A DNA stretch of 64,000 nt from an uncultured Prevotellaceae bacterium (GTDB lineage: Bacteria > Bacteroidota > Bacteroidia > Bacteroidales > Bacteroidaceae), in assembly GCA_946410305.1 (NCBI GenBank), contig CAMJZV010000018.1, positions 1 through 64,000 of the forward strand, in the 5' to 3' direction. Position numbers and translations under genes: made by a program. Below the pieces are notes generated by a model, which saw nothing but the letters and a program-made list of their open reading frames with translations, had not been told where the DNA came from and ran no database searches. Of this stretch, positions 23,888 through 32,614 are shown piece after piece; position 1 is the first letter of the stretch; every line of letters begins with the position of its first letter.

Positions 23888-24895
23888 TTAATAGGCTTCA
23901 CGATATTTGTTTTCGTCCTTGTCGTCGAGCATCGAGAGGTACGACTGGTAACGGCTTTGGGCAATGTAGTGGTCTTCGACAGCTTTCAGCACCGCACAGC
24001 CCGGTTCATGGGTGTGGGTGCAGTCGGAAAAGCGACATTGCTTGGAGAACTCGAATATCTCTTTGAAATAGCTGGTCAACTCTTCGCGTTCCATGTCGAA
24101 GGTGCCAAAGCCCTTGATGCCTGGAGTGTCAATGAGCCACCCCTTCTGGCTATCACCGGCCTCCCCACAGTCCCCTCCAAAGGGAGGGGAAGTTTGAGCG
24201 GATTCCAGTCCCCCCCTCCCTTTGGAGGGGGCAGGGGGGAGGCTAATCATTTCAGAGAAGGTGGTGGTGTGCATACCTGTCTGGTGAGCATCGCTGATTT
24301 CTGCGGTGCGTTGGTTGGCATGGGGTATGAGGCGGTTGATGAGCGTTGACTTGCCCACACCGCTGTTGCCACTGAGCAATGTGATCTTGTCATCCAGCAG
24401 AGGACGTAGCTCTTCGATGCCTTCACCCGTCTCTGCTGAGACGATGCGACACTCATAGCCGATGGTCTCGTAGAGATTGACCATCATCTGCTGGTAGTTG
24501 CGCTCGTCATCGTTGAGCAGGTCTACCTTATTGAATATAAGGATGACGGGTACACGGTAAGCTTCGGCAGAGGCCAGAAAGCGGTCAATGAACGTGGTGC
24601 TGGTCTCTGGCTTGGCAACGGTGACGATGAGCAATGCCTGGTCAACATTGGCTGCCAGAATGTGGCTCTGCTTAGAGAGGTTGATGCTTTTGCGGATGAT
24701 GTAGTTCTTGCGATCCTCAATCTCCGTAATCCAGCATTCGTCGTTAACTGTGACCCTGTCGCCTACGGCCACAGGATTCGTAGAGCGGATTCCCTTGATA
24801 CGGAAATTGCCCTTTACCTTACAATCAAGGAGCTGGCCATCGTCCGTAAGGACGGTGTACCAGCTTCCGGTATTCTTAATAACGAGACCTTTCAC
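23888..24895 (-). CDS. rsgA: Ribosome small subunit-dependent GTPase RsgA, with in-frame repeat insertion
   Basis: 335 aa with a GTG start at 24895 (reading [15 protein letters not shown], the expected N-terminus). OB-fold, then a circularly permuted GTPase: G4 IFNKVDLL, G1 [13 protein letters not shown]3 [10 protein letters not shown], and the C-terminal zinc site [14 protein letters not shown]. RsgA checks late 30S ribosome assembly. Between HTTTFSEM and GWLIDTPG, residues about 217-248 come from a palindromic repeat at 24160-24244 ([11 protein letters not shown] ... [11 protein letters not shown]), lengthening a loop beside the switch region. The GTG start itself falls within a run of AGTGAAA repeats. 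Confidence 0.95.
   Translation of the reverse strand: MKGLVIKNTGSWYTVLTDDGQLLDCKVKGNFRIKGIRSTNPVAVGDRVTVNDECWITEIEDRKNYIIRKSINLSKQSHILAANVDQALLIVTVAKPETSTTFIDRFLASAEAYRVPVILIFNKVDLLNDDERNYQQMMVNLYETIGYECRIVSAETGEGIEELRPLLDDKITLLSGNSGVGKSTLINRLIPHANQRTAEISDAHQTGMHTTTFSEMISLPPAPSKGRGGLESAQTSPPFGGDCGEAGDSQKGWLIDTPGIKGFGTFDMEREELTSYFKEIFEFSKQCRFSDCTHTHEPGCAVLKAVEDHYIAQSRYQSYLSMLDDKDENKYREAY
24160..24244. repeat. Repeat B, palindromic element inside rsgA
   Basis: CCTCCCC...CCCTCCAAAGGGAGGGG at the left and CCCTCCCTTTGGAGGGGGC...GGGAGG at the right form nested inverted repeats. Length is a multiple of three in context and there are no stops in the rsgA frame. The encoded PAPSKGRG / SPPFGG peptides recur in many unrelated bacterial proteins, as I recall. 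Confidence 0.7.
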
Positions 24896-24918
24896 TCTTC
24901 ACTTTTCACTTTTCACTA
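24891..24918 (-). repeat. Repeat C, tandem AGTGAAA units at the rsgA start
   Basis: On the minus strand AGTGAAAAGTGAAAAGTG then AAGAGTGAAAGG. Four GTG triplets occur; the last is the rsgA start codon. It fills most of the 32-base gap between frr and rsgA. Confidence 0.65.
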
Positions 24919-24927
24919 GCGAAGCGC

Positions 24928-25488
24928 TTATACGGTCATGATTTCCTTGTTCTTAGCCTCCATCAGCTCGTCAAGCTTCTTGATATACTTGTCGTGCAAC
25001 TTCTGCAGGTCGGCCTCGGCGTCCTTCTCCAAGTCCTCAGAGAGTCCATCCTTGATGGCTTTCTTCAGCTTTTCCTTGATGTCAGCACGAACGTTGCGCA
25101 CCTCAATCTTAGCCTTCTCAGCAATCTTGTTGCACTGCTTGACGAGGTCACGACGACGCTCCTCGGTAGGCTGGGGTATACCCAGACGGATAATCTCACC
25201 ATTGTTCTCAGGGGTGATGCCCACATCAGAGTCCATGATGGCCTTCTCGATGTCGCGAATCTGCTTTCTGTCCCAAGGCTTGATGGCAATGGTGCGAGCA
25301 TCGGGAGTCGAGATGTTGGCTACTTGGTTCAGGGGAACTTTAGAACCATAGGATTCTACACGTACACCATCCAGAATGGCTACGTTGGCACGGCCGGCGC
25401 GTACACGGCTTAGCTCCTCTTCCAGGAACATGGCAGCCATCTGCATGCGCTCTTCGGCATCTGCTAATGTCTGTTTTACGTCAATCAT
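24928..25488 (-). CDS. frr: Ribosome recycling factor
   Basis: 186 aa, the normal family length. Signatures: EELSRVRAGRANVAILDGV, VESYGSKVPLNQVANIS, AIMDSDVGITPENNGEIIRLGIP and the helical EERRRDLVKQCNKIAEKAKI. With EF-G it splits post-termination ribosomes into subunits. Its own promoter at 25517-25524 precedes it, and rsgA-mnmA follow on the same strand, probably as one operon. Confidence 0.97.
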   Translation of the reverse strand: MIDVKQTLADAEERMQMAAMFLEEELSRVRAGRANVAILDGVRVESYGSKVPLNQVANISTPDARTIAIKPWDRKQIRDIEKAIMDSDVGITPENNGEIIRLGIPQPTEERRRDLVKQCNKIAEKAKIEVRNVRADIKEKLKKAIKDGLSEDLEKDAEADLQKLHDKYIKKLDELMEAKNKEIMTV

Positions 25489-25516
25489 ATTTTTATTGTT
25501 TATGTGATATCTGCCA

Positions 25517-25524
25517 CAAAGATA
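25517..25524 (-). promoter_or_regulatory. -7 box for frr
   Basis: TATCTTTG on the minus strand, 28 bases before the frr ATG. Confidence 0.6.
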
Positions 25525-25576
25525 CTACATAAATTCCGAGTATGCAAAGCATTTTATGAAAAAAGTTATAAAAAAT

Positions 25577-25607
25577 TTTGTAAAGTGCCGTAAGTTTTAT
25601 ACCTTTG
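25577..25607 (+). promoter_or_regulatory. Promoter of the four-kinase operon
   Basis: TTTG at 25577-25580, 19 bases, TACCTTTG at 25600-25607. The first ATG follows at 25641. No further promoter of this quality is seen at the later kinase genes, whose gaps are -4, 12 and 21 bases. Confidence 0.7.
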
Positions 25608-25640
25608 CCTACATAAACCTATGATACTATTAGCCTGAGA

Positions 25641-27737
25641 ATGTTTGAGCAGATAAGTGAAATATCATTATGGGGTCTCCATCATTACGTACTCTGCGTA
25701 GTGGTAATTCTTGTCGTGGTGATTCTGGTTGTGGTGTCCTACAACTGGGTATACCTGAAACGTGCCAAAGAGGCCAATGCCCGTCAGAAAGAGCAAAACG
25801 CCCACCTGGCGCTGGTTTTGCAAGCTGGACGCTTACGCATCTGGAAGTATTTGCCTGCTACCCGTCATTATATCTTTCTTTCTGAAGAAGGTTCGATGGA
25901 ACAGCGCTATAACCCCATTGATTTCGCTCAGTTCTTCGACCGTGACGACTTTGAACGGTTGCGTTCAACCATCTTTGACATCTCTGAAGGTAAGAAAAAC
26001 AGTGCTGTCGTCACTTTGGTCAGCAATGCCAAAGATGAAGCCTTCCTGCGCCATTATGAGGTAACGGTGTCTGTTGACCGTCGCGACAGCATGGGTCGTG
26101 TTACCAGTATTCTGGGTATCCAGCATGATGTGACAGAGGAATATCGTCGTCTGGAGTCGACCAACCAGTTGCTGTTGCGCTATCAAACGGTATTCAGCTC
26201 GTCATTGATTGATATTGTCTATTACGACAATCATGGCGTGTTGCGCGACATCAATGAGCGAGCGTGCAAGGCCTTTGGTGTTACTGATAGGAACTTTGTA
26301 CTCCAAAACGAATTCCTACTGAAGAACAATCCCATCTTTGCTGATGTGGACATAGAGACGATGAATAATACACAAACCTCGTCGATTGTTGATTTTAGCA
26401 ATTATAACGACCCGAAGTATTATACGGACGAGTTTGGCTTGTCTGATAAGAAAATGTACTATGAGTCCACCATCAACCCCATCCGTGATGCTAATGGCAA
26501 ACTGGAGGGTGTCTATATGGCTGGTCGTGATATTACGGAGATGGTGGTGTCGTTCCATCGCCAGAAGGATGGTGCCAAGCAATTGCGTAAGGTGAATGAG
26601 AGCATCCAGAACTATATCTCCAACATTAACTATGCGCTGCGTATCAGTAACATACGAATGGTAAACTACTATCCGAAGTCGTTTACGATGGAGCTGTCAG
26701 ACAATATCACCAAGTCCCAGATGAGACTCTCTCAGTTGCGCTGTATTCGTCTGGCTACGCCACGCTTCCGTCGTACTGTTTCCAGTGTGCTGAACCGTAT
26801 GGACCATTTGACACCTTATAATATTAATGTCAATATCGAGACAGAGATCCGTGATAAGAAAGGTCGCCAGATATGGTTGTTGTTCAATATGGTTCCCATG
26901 CTCGATGAAGAAGGTAAAGTGGAGCGTTACTATGGCATGTGTCGTGAGATGACCGATATGGTAGAGATGGAGAACCGCTTGGCTGTAGAGACTAAGAAGG
27001 CGCAGGAGACAGAGCTGCTGAAACAGTCATTCCTCTCGAACATGAGCTATGAGATTCGTACGCCGCTGAACAATGTGGTAGGCTTTGCGGGATTGTTTAA
27101 TACACCTCATGATGAGGCTGATGAACCAGCCTTCGTGGAACAGATCAAGACCAATTCCAATAATATGTTGAAGCTGGTCAACGATGTGATGCTACTGTCC
27201 AGCTTGGATGCTAATATGGTGGAATACCATAAGGACTTTATCGATTTCGCACAGGTTTTTGCCAGCCATTGCCAGCTAGGATGGAGTTGTGCTGATCCAC
27301 AGGTGAAAACGATTATTGACAATCCTTACGACAGTCTGGTCATTAATATTGACGAGGAACACCTAGGAAAGGTCATCGAGAAACTCTGTTGGATGTCGAC
27401 ATTGACCTTGAAGCATGGCTATGCCAAGGCCCGTTTCGAATATCGTCGTGGCGAACTCCTTATTACCATTGAAGATACAGGAGAAGGTATTCCAGAGGAA
27501 GGCATGGCACACATCTTCGACCGTTTCGTACACGATTATGATGATCAGCTATTAGGTACGGGTCTTGACCTGCCTATTGTTCAGGCCCTTGTCCGTCAGA
27601 TGGGAGGTTCCATTGAGATGGATTCTAAACTGCATCAGGGAACTACAGCCTGGGTGTCTATTCCTTGTGAGGCCCAATCCGTAGAAAGACGACGTGAGGA
27701 AATTACTTCAAACACCACAGAAAATATGCTGCTATGA
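25641..27737 (+). CDS. PAS-domain sensor kinase homologue with Tyr in place of the H-box His
   Basis: 698 aa. One N-terminal membrane helix (residues about 12-36), then several PAS-like regions (about 45-440; IRDANGKLEGVYMAGRDITE and PMLDEEGKVERYYGMCREMTD are PAS ends), a coiled coil, and a HisKA/HATPase module. The H-box reads NMSYEIRTPLNNVVGF, so residue 470, normally the phosphorylated His, is Tyr (codon TAT, 27048-27050). The N-box is degenerate too (EKLCWMSTLTLKHG lacks the Asn), while DTGEGIP is kept and the G2 box reads GTGLDLPI. It is most likely a catalytically dead partner or scaffold. It overlaps the next gene by 4 bases. Confidence 0.85.
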   Translation: MFEQISEISLWGLHHYVLCVVVILVVVILVVVSYNWVYLKRAKEANARQKEQNAHLALVLQAGRLRIWKYLPATRHYIFLSEEGSMEQRYNPIDFAQFFDRDDFERLRSTIFDISEGKKNSAVVTLVSNAKDEAFLRHYEVTVSVDRRDSMGRVTSILGIQHDVTEEYRRLESTNQLLLRYQTVFSSSLIDIVYYDNHGVLRDINERACKAFGVTDRNFVLQNEFLLKNNPIFADVDIETMNNTQTSSIVDFSNYNDPKYYTDEFGLSDKKMYYESTINPIRDANGKLEGVYMAGRDITEMVVSFHRQKDGAKQLRKVNESIQNYISNINYALRISNIRMVNYYPKSFTMELSDNITKSQMRLSQLRCIRLATPRFRRTVSSVLNRMDHLTPYNINVNIETEIRDKKGRQIWLLFNMVPMLDEEGKVERYYGMCREMTDMVEMENRLAVETKKAQETELLKQSFLSNMSYEIRTPLNNVVGFAGLFNTPHDEADEPAFVEQIKTNSNNMLKLVNDVMLLSSLDANMVEYHKDFIDFAQVFASHCQLGWSCADPQVKTIIDNPYDSLVINIDEEHLGKVIEKLCWMSTLTLKHGYAKARFEYRRGELLITIEDTGEGIPEEGMAHIFDRFVHDYDDQLLGTGLDLPIVQALVRQMGGSIEMDSKLHQGTTAWVSIPCEAQSVERRREEITSNTTENMLL

Positions 27738-29800
27738 CAATACTGACTATGATATATCACCTGTTGTTCGCTGTATCGTTTGCAGCGCTATGGCCTTTAC
27801 TGCTATTGATCGTAGTATTGCTTGCACTGGCTGCCGTGTTGGTACAAAATCACCGTGTGCGTCGTCGCGTCCGACAAAGTATAGCTTCAGCTACCTCTAC
27901 TTATGAGATGATGGAGAAGGCTCTGAAAATTGCAGATAATGATGTCGTCCTCTATGATATTCCTGGTGGCATTATTCGGAGAGTGAGAGGTACTTTGCTC
28001 ATCAAGACGGAGTTGAAGGCTGAAGACTTCAGAAAGTACATTCATCCAGAAGATGTGGAACGGGTGCTGGCTACTGTCTACCAAGTGATAGATGGTAAGC
28101 AAAAGTCTGTAGAGTATAGTTATCGATGGGATATCAATTATGGCGTTGGCGAACCTCAATGGCTCTATATTCGTAACAATAGTGTTGCAGAATATGTTGC
28201 CGGAAAGGATAAACCTGTAAGCATCATTAGTGTGTTGGTTGACGAGACGGATATACACCGTCAGCAAGAGGAAGAAGAAGGACTTGCCCAGCGATATAGA
28301 AAAATCTTCGAAGACTCTATCGTCGGACTGTCGTTTTATTCGCCTGAGGGCTGGCTATTAGCTGCCAACAAGATGATGCGTGAAATCTGTCACTTCGATA
28401 GTGAAGAGAGTGACGCCTTCTTCTCGAAGATGAACCTGTTTGATATGGCTCCTTTCAACGAGGTGCTCGACCGCTATCATCCTAACGAATATCTCGCCTG
28501 CTCGCTAAGTGTCGTTCCAGAGCGTAAGATGTATATTTATCTGGAAATCGGCGTCCATCCCATCTATGACGAAGAAGGCAAACTTGTCTATCTTTCCGTT
28601 GCTGCCCGTGACATTTCAGAGGAGCGTAGGTTGTATATGCAAGCCAAGAAGAATGACCAGGAGATTCAGAAGATTAACGAATCTATCCAGCTCTATGAGA
28701 AAGAGCTGCGCTACATGATGGAAACCTGTGGTTTGCAGGCTTGGCGCATCACGTTGGATCGTGATGTAATTGAGTTCTACAGTGGATTGAGTACGGTACA
28801 GCGACAGTTTACACTGAAGCAGTTGCAGAGTATATTCTATAATCAGGAGGACGAATTTGTGCGCGCCCTGGACGATCCCGCCAAGGCTATCGCCAAACCT
28901 CTTAGCTATATGGGACGTATGCATCCGAGGGTGACACAGAGGGATGTTGAACCTCAGTGGGTGCAGATTAATAGTATTCCGGAATATGACAGTCAGGGTA
29001 ACCTGAAAGGTGCCTTTGGCGTTTGGCGTAATATTCACCAGCTCATGGAGAAGCAGGAACAGCTGAAACGTGAGACAGAGCGTGCTAACGACTCGGGTCG
29101 CATGAAGAGTGTGTTCTTGGCAAATATGACCCATGAAATCCGTACACCACTGAATGCTATCGTCGGTTTTTCTGATGTATTGCCGTTACTCTCTACTCCA
29201 GAAGAACGTCAGGAGATGATCCGTCTTATCATGGACAACTGCGACATGCTGTTGCGTCTAGTCAACGATATTCAGGATGCAGCCTCACTGGATAACTGTG
29301 GTAGCGTGGAAATAAGACCTGCAGAGATAGACTTCTCTAAATTCTTCGATGAGCTTTGTGAACAGTTGCAACAGCGTCTGCGCGAGCCTACCGTAGTATT
29401 CATCAAGGAGAATCCGTATCCTACTTATATGGCGATGATCGACGAGATGCGTATTCGTCAAGTCTATACCAATTTTGTAACCAATGCAGTAAAATATACC
29501 CACCAAGGACATATCAAGGTGGGATATCGTAAGGAGTGGCGCGAAGAGAATGGCGAGAGCCGTGAAGGTCTCTATCTCTATTGTGAGGATACTGGCGACG
29601 GTGTTCCCAAGGAGATGCAAGACAAACTCTTTGAACGTTTCTTCAAACTAAACGACTACATACAGGGTACCGGTCTGGGACTATCTATCTGTAAGGCCAT
29701 TGCCCATGCTTGTCATGGCTCTATCGGTATGGAGTCCGAAGGCCAGGGCCATGGCTCTACCTTCTGGATGTGGATACCTTGTGTTGAAATGAAAAAGTAA
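27734..29800 (+). CDS. PAS-domain sensor histidine kinase (canonical)
   Basis: 688 aa. An N-terminal hydrophobic stretch (residues 5-37) anchors it; PAS-like segments cover about 50-430 (VYLSVAARDISEERR, NLKGAFGVWRNIHQ). The kinase core is intact: ANMTHEIRTPLNAIVGFS with His467, N-box NFVTNAVKYTHQG, G1 CEDTGDGVP, F-box LFERFFKLND, G2 GTGLGLSI. It should autophosphorylate and pass phosphate to a response regulator, but no receiver domain is attached or encoded nearby. Its closest relative in the window is the fourth kinase (ERANDSGR(M/L)KS(V/A)FLANMTHEI is shared). Confidence 0.9.
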   Translation: MTILTMIYHLLFAVSFAALWPLLLLIVVLLALAAVLVQNHRVRRRVRQSIASATSTYEMMEKALKIADNDVVLYDIPGGIIRRVRGTLLIKTELKAEDFRKYIHPEDVERVLATVYQVIDGKQKSVEYSYRWDINYGVGEPQWLYIRNNSVAEYVAGKDKPVSIISVLVDETDIHRQQEEEEGLAQRYRKIFEDSIVGLSFYSPEGWLLAANKMMREICHFDSEESDAFFSKMNLFDMAPFNEVLDRYHPNEYLACSLSVVPERKMYIYLEIGVHPIYDEEGKLVYLSVAARDISEERRLYMQAKKNDQEIQKINESIQLYEKELRYMMETCGLQAWRITLDRDVIEFYSGLSTVQRQFTLKQLQSIFYNQEDEFVRALDDPAKAIAKPLSYMGRMHPRVTQRDVEPQWVQINSIPEYDSQGNLKGAFGVWRNIHQLMEKQEQLKRETERANDSGRMKSVFLANMTHEIRTPLNAIVGFSDVLPLLSTPEERQEMIRLIMDNCDMLLRLVNDIQDAASLDNCGSVEIRPAEIDFSKFFDELCEQLQQRLREPTVVFIKENPYPTYMAMIDEMRIRQVYTNFVTNAVKYTHQGHIKVGYRKEWREENGESREGLYLYCEDTGDGVPKEMQDKLFERFFKLNDYIQGTGLGLSICKAIAHACHGSIGMESEGQGHGSTFWMWIPCVEMKK

Positions 29801-29812
29801 GAACAATCAACC

Positions 29813-32593
29813 ATGATTAAACGTTATCGTATTCTGTTGACCCTTCTCTGCCTGCTGGTGCTTGCGCCGATGCACGCACTGCCCAACGATAGTACGAGAG
29901 TCTTCGACTATGAGCATCCGCTGGTCTATGAGGATGCGTGGGATCTCTGGCCCTATTCCTTCCTCAATGCCAATGGTGAGGCTGTGGGTTATAACATCGA
30001 TCTCATCAAACTCATATGTGAGGAGTTGGATATACCCCTTGTCATCAAGCTGAAACCTACCACAAGGGCTTTGATGGACATAAAGACTGGCGATGCTGAC
30101 CTGATGCTGGCGATGGATGCTGACTACCACACGGAATACGGTATGACGGGAAAGACGGTCGTCCAGATATTCACGCATAGCGTGCTACGCCGTAAAGGCG
30201 ACCCTCTCCGCATCAAGAAGGAAGCGGACCTGAAACATAACCATTTCATCGTGCATGAAGGCAGTTTTGCCCACCACTTGATGGAGGATAACGGTTTGGA
30301 GGATAGGATAGTGCCCTACGGTGACATGCGCGATGCAGTGCAATTTGTTCATAATACCCCCAATCAGCAGATTGTGTGGAACACCCTGTCACTGAAATGG
30401 CTTATGCGCACCCTGCACTTCGACGACCTGGAGTTGACTCCTGTTCAGATGGAGCATGGTGAGTATAGGTTCTTCTCCTCGCATCCGGCATTACTGGATG
30501 TTATCGATCATGTCTATTCACGCTTGGAGGCTGAGAATAGGTTGCAGCCCATCCAGAATAAGTGGTTCTATCCTGAACGTAAGGATACGGGTATTCCTGT
30601 ATGGATTTGGTTCGTCATAGGCGCTATGATTCTGGTTTTCCTTGCCGCTGTGGGGTATTATGCACTCTACCGCTTCCGTGAGGATAAGATGACGAAGGCT
30701 ATTCGGCGCAGCAACAGCCGTCTGTCCCATATCCTCAACACATGGAATGTCCATGTATGGACGTTTAATGTGGAGAAGAAAACGGTCACCGTCTATAATG
30801 AAAAGGGCGAGATAGAGGTTGAGAACCAGCCACCAACAATCTTCTTCAACCGTATGCAGGCTGAGGACGTGAAAAAACTCAGCAATCTGCTGCTACAGAT
30901 TGCTGAAGACAAAGTGGAGAGGACACATAATGAGGTTCGTACTAAGCATGTGGATACTGGCGAAACTCAGATCCTGTCTATCATCATGTCTGTCTTACGA
31001 CGCGACAAAATGGGAAAACCTTCTGAGATCATTGGCACCTACTGTGACATAACCGCCGACCGTGTGCGCCAGCAGCAGGTGAAGGATACCATGCTGCGCT
31101 ATCAGTCAGTATTCCATTCTGCTATGGTTGACACCATCGTCTATGACAGCAAAGGCTTTATATACGACATGAATGAGAAGGCTGATTTCTCTTTCCCTGG
31201 CGGCAAGGAAGGAGCCATCAGAAACCGTGTCAATCTGGTCGATGTGTTAGGAAACGAGGTCTCGTTAGACGAGTTGCAGCCAACCTACTTCACCCGACTC
31301 TATGAGGTCGGTCGTGATCATCGCGTCTTTAATCCGGCAATCCATAAGCGTCAGATGTTCTACGAACTCCAACTTTTGCCGTTGCGTGACAGTCAAGGAC
31401 ATCTGATTGATGTGTTTGGTACTGGGCGCGACGTAACGGATACGGTAAAGTCATATCAGCGTTTGCAGCACAACCTGGAGTTGCAGGAGCATGCCAACGA
31501 AGAGATGAACAGTTACTTCCGCAATCTGAACTATGTATTGCAGAATGGTGGCGTGCGCATGGCTCGTTATTCACCAGACACCCATACCTTATTAATATAT
31601 GCCAGTGTGGGACACAAGCAGAACGAACTGACACAGACACGTGCGCTGGCACTCACTGCCGATAGTTCGAAACGTCAGGCCGAGCGCATGCTGAATAGTA
31701 TGGACAACCGTACGCTGCAGCCTCAGAAGGCATCGTTCAATACGCTCATCCGTATCAAGGGTGGCAAGCATCTCAGCATTCTGATGTCGTTCATCCCTAT
31801 CTTGGATGACCAAGGGCATGTAAAGGAGTACTTTGGCGTATGTCGTGACATCAGCGAAATCAAGGCTACCGAAGAACTGCTGGCACAGGAGAGTGCCAAG
31901 GCGCAGGAGATAGAGACGGTGAAGAACGCCTTCCTCCGCAATATGAGCTACGAGATTCGTACACCCCTCAGCTCTGTCATCGGTTTTGCAGAACTCTTCG
32001 AGACACCTCACACTACTGAGGATGAGTCGCTGTTTATTGAGCAGATTAAGAAAAACTCGGCACAGCTGCTGAAACTCATCAACGACATCCTGTTCCTCTC
32101 ACGACTGGATGCCGGCATGATTGAGTTTAAAAGAAAACCCATCGATTTTGCGCAGTTCTTCGATGCTCGCTGCTTGTCCATCTGGCATCGTGGCCATCAT
32201 GATGGCGTCGACCTTGTCTTGGACAACCCATACCAGACGCTGATGGTTGAGATTGACGACCAGAATCTGGGACTTGTCATTGACCAGATTATTGAGAATG
32301 CCAGCGCACATACGTTGACGGGTATGGTTCGCGTCAGCTATGAGTACACGGGTGAGGGCGTCGCCATGGCTTTCCAAGATACCGGCTGTGGTATCTCTGA
32401 AGATCGTATGAAGCAGATTTTTGAACGCTTTGGGGCGTCAGGAGGTAGCCATGGTACAGGTCTTGGCCTTGCCATCTGCCACGATATCACCACACAGATG
32501 GGTGGTAAGATCCGCCTTCAGTCAGAAGAAGGCAAGGGAACCATCGTGTGGGTAAGCATTCCGTGTAAGTGTACTGAAATCGTCAGGAAATAG
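29813..32593 (+). CDS. SBP_bac_3-PAS sensor kinase homologue with Tyr in place of the H-box His
   Basis: 926 aa. Signal peptide, then a periplasmic amino-acid-binding-type domain (residues about 35-255: WPYSFLNANGEAVGYNIDLI, ending IQNKWFYPER), a membrane helix (about 262-286), PAS regions, and HisKA/HATPase. The H-box reads NMSYEIRTPLSSVIGFAE; Tyr713 (codon TAC, 31949-31951) replaces His. Unlike the first gene, the ATP site looks usable: QIIENASAHT (Asn kept), DTGCGIS, GTGLGLAI. So it may bind ATP without His autophosphorylation. BvgS-type SBP domains sense small ligands in the periplasm. Confidence 0.87.
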   Translation: MIKRYRILLTLLCLLVLAPMHALPNDSTRVFDYEHPLVYEDAWDLWPYSFLNANGEAVGYNIDLIKLICEELDIPLVIKLKPTTRALMDIKTGDADLMLAMDADYHTEYGMTGKTVVQIFTHSVLRRKGDPLRIKKEADLKHNHFIVHEGSFAHHLMEDNGLEDRIVPYGDMRDAVQFVHNTPNQQIVWNTLSLKWLMRTLHFDDLELTPVQMEHGEYRFFSSHPALLDVIDHVYSRLEAENRLQPIQNKWFYPERKDTGIPVWIWFVIGAMILVFLAAVGYYALYRFREDKMTKAIRRSNSRLSHILNTWNVHVWTFNVEKKTVTVYNEKGEIEVENQPPTIFFNRMQAEDVKKLSNLLLQIAEDKVERTHNEVRTKHVDTGETQILSIIMSVLRRDKMGKPSEIIGTYCDITADRVRQQQVKDTMLRYQSVFHSAMVDTIVYDSKGFIYDMNEKADFSFPGGKEGAIRNRVNLVDVLGNEVSLDELQPTYFTRLYEVGRDHRVFNPAIHKRQMFYELQLLPLRDSQGHLIDVFGTGRDVTDTVKSYQRLQHNLELQEHANEEMNSYFRNLNYVLQNGGVRMARYSPDTHTLLIYASVGHKQNELTQTRALALTADSSKRQAERMLNSMDNRTLQPQKASFNTLIRIKGGKHLSILMSFIPILDDQGHVKEYFGVCRDISEIKATEELLAQESAKAQEIETVKNAFLRNMSYEIRTPLSSVIGFAELFETPHTTEDESLFIEQIKKNSAQLLKLINDILFLSRLDAGMIEFKRKPIDFAQFFDARCLSIWHRGHHDGVDLVLDNPYQTLMVEIDDQNLGLVIDQIIENASAHTLTGMVRVSYEYTGEGVAMAFQDTGCGISEDRMKQIFERFGASGGSHGTGLGLAICHDITTQMGGKIRLQSEEGKGTIVWVSIPCKCTEIVRK

Positions 32594-32614
32594 AAGAGGG
32601 GGAGGAGTTACATC

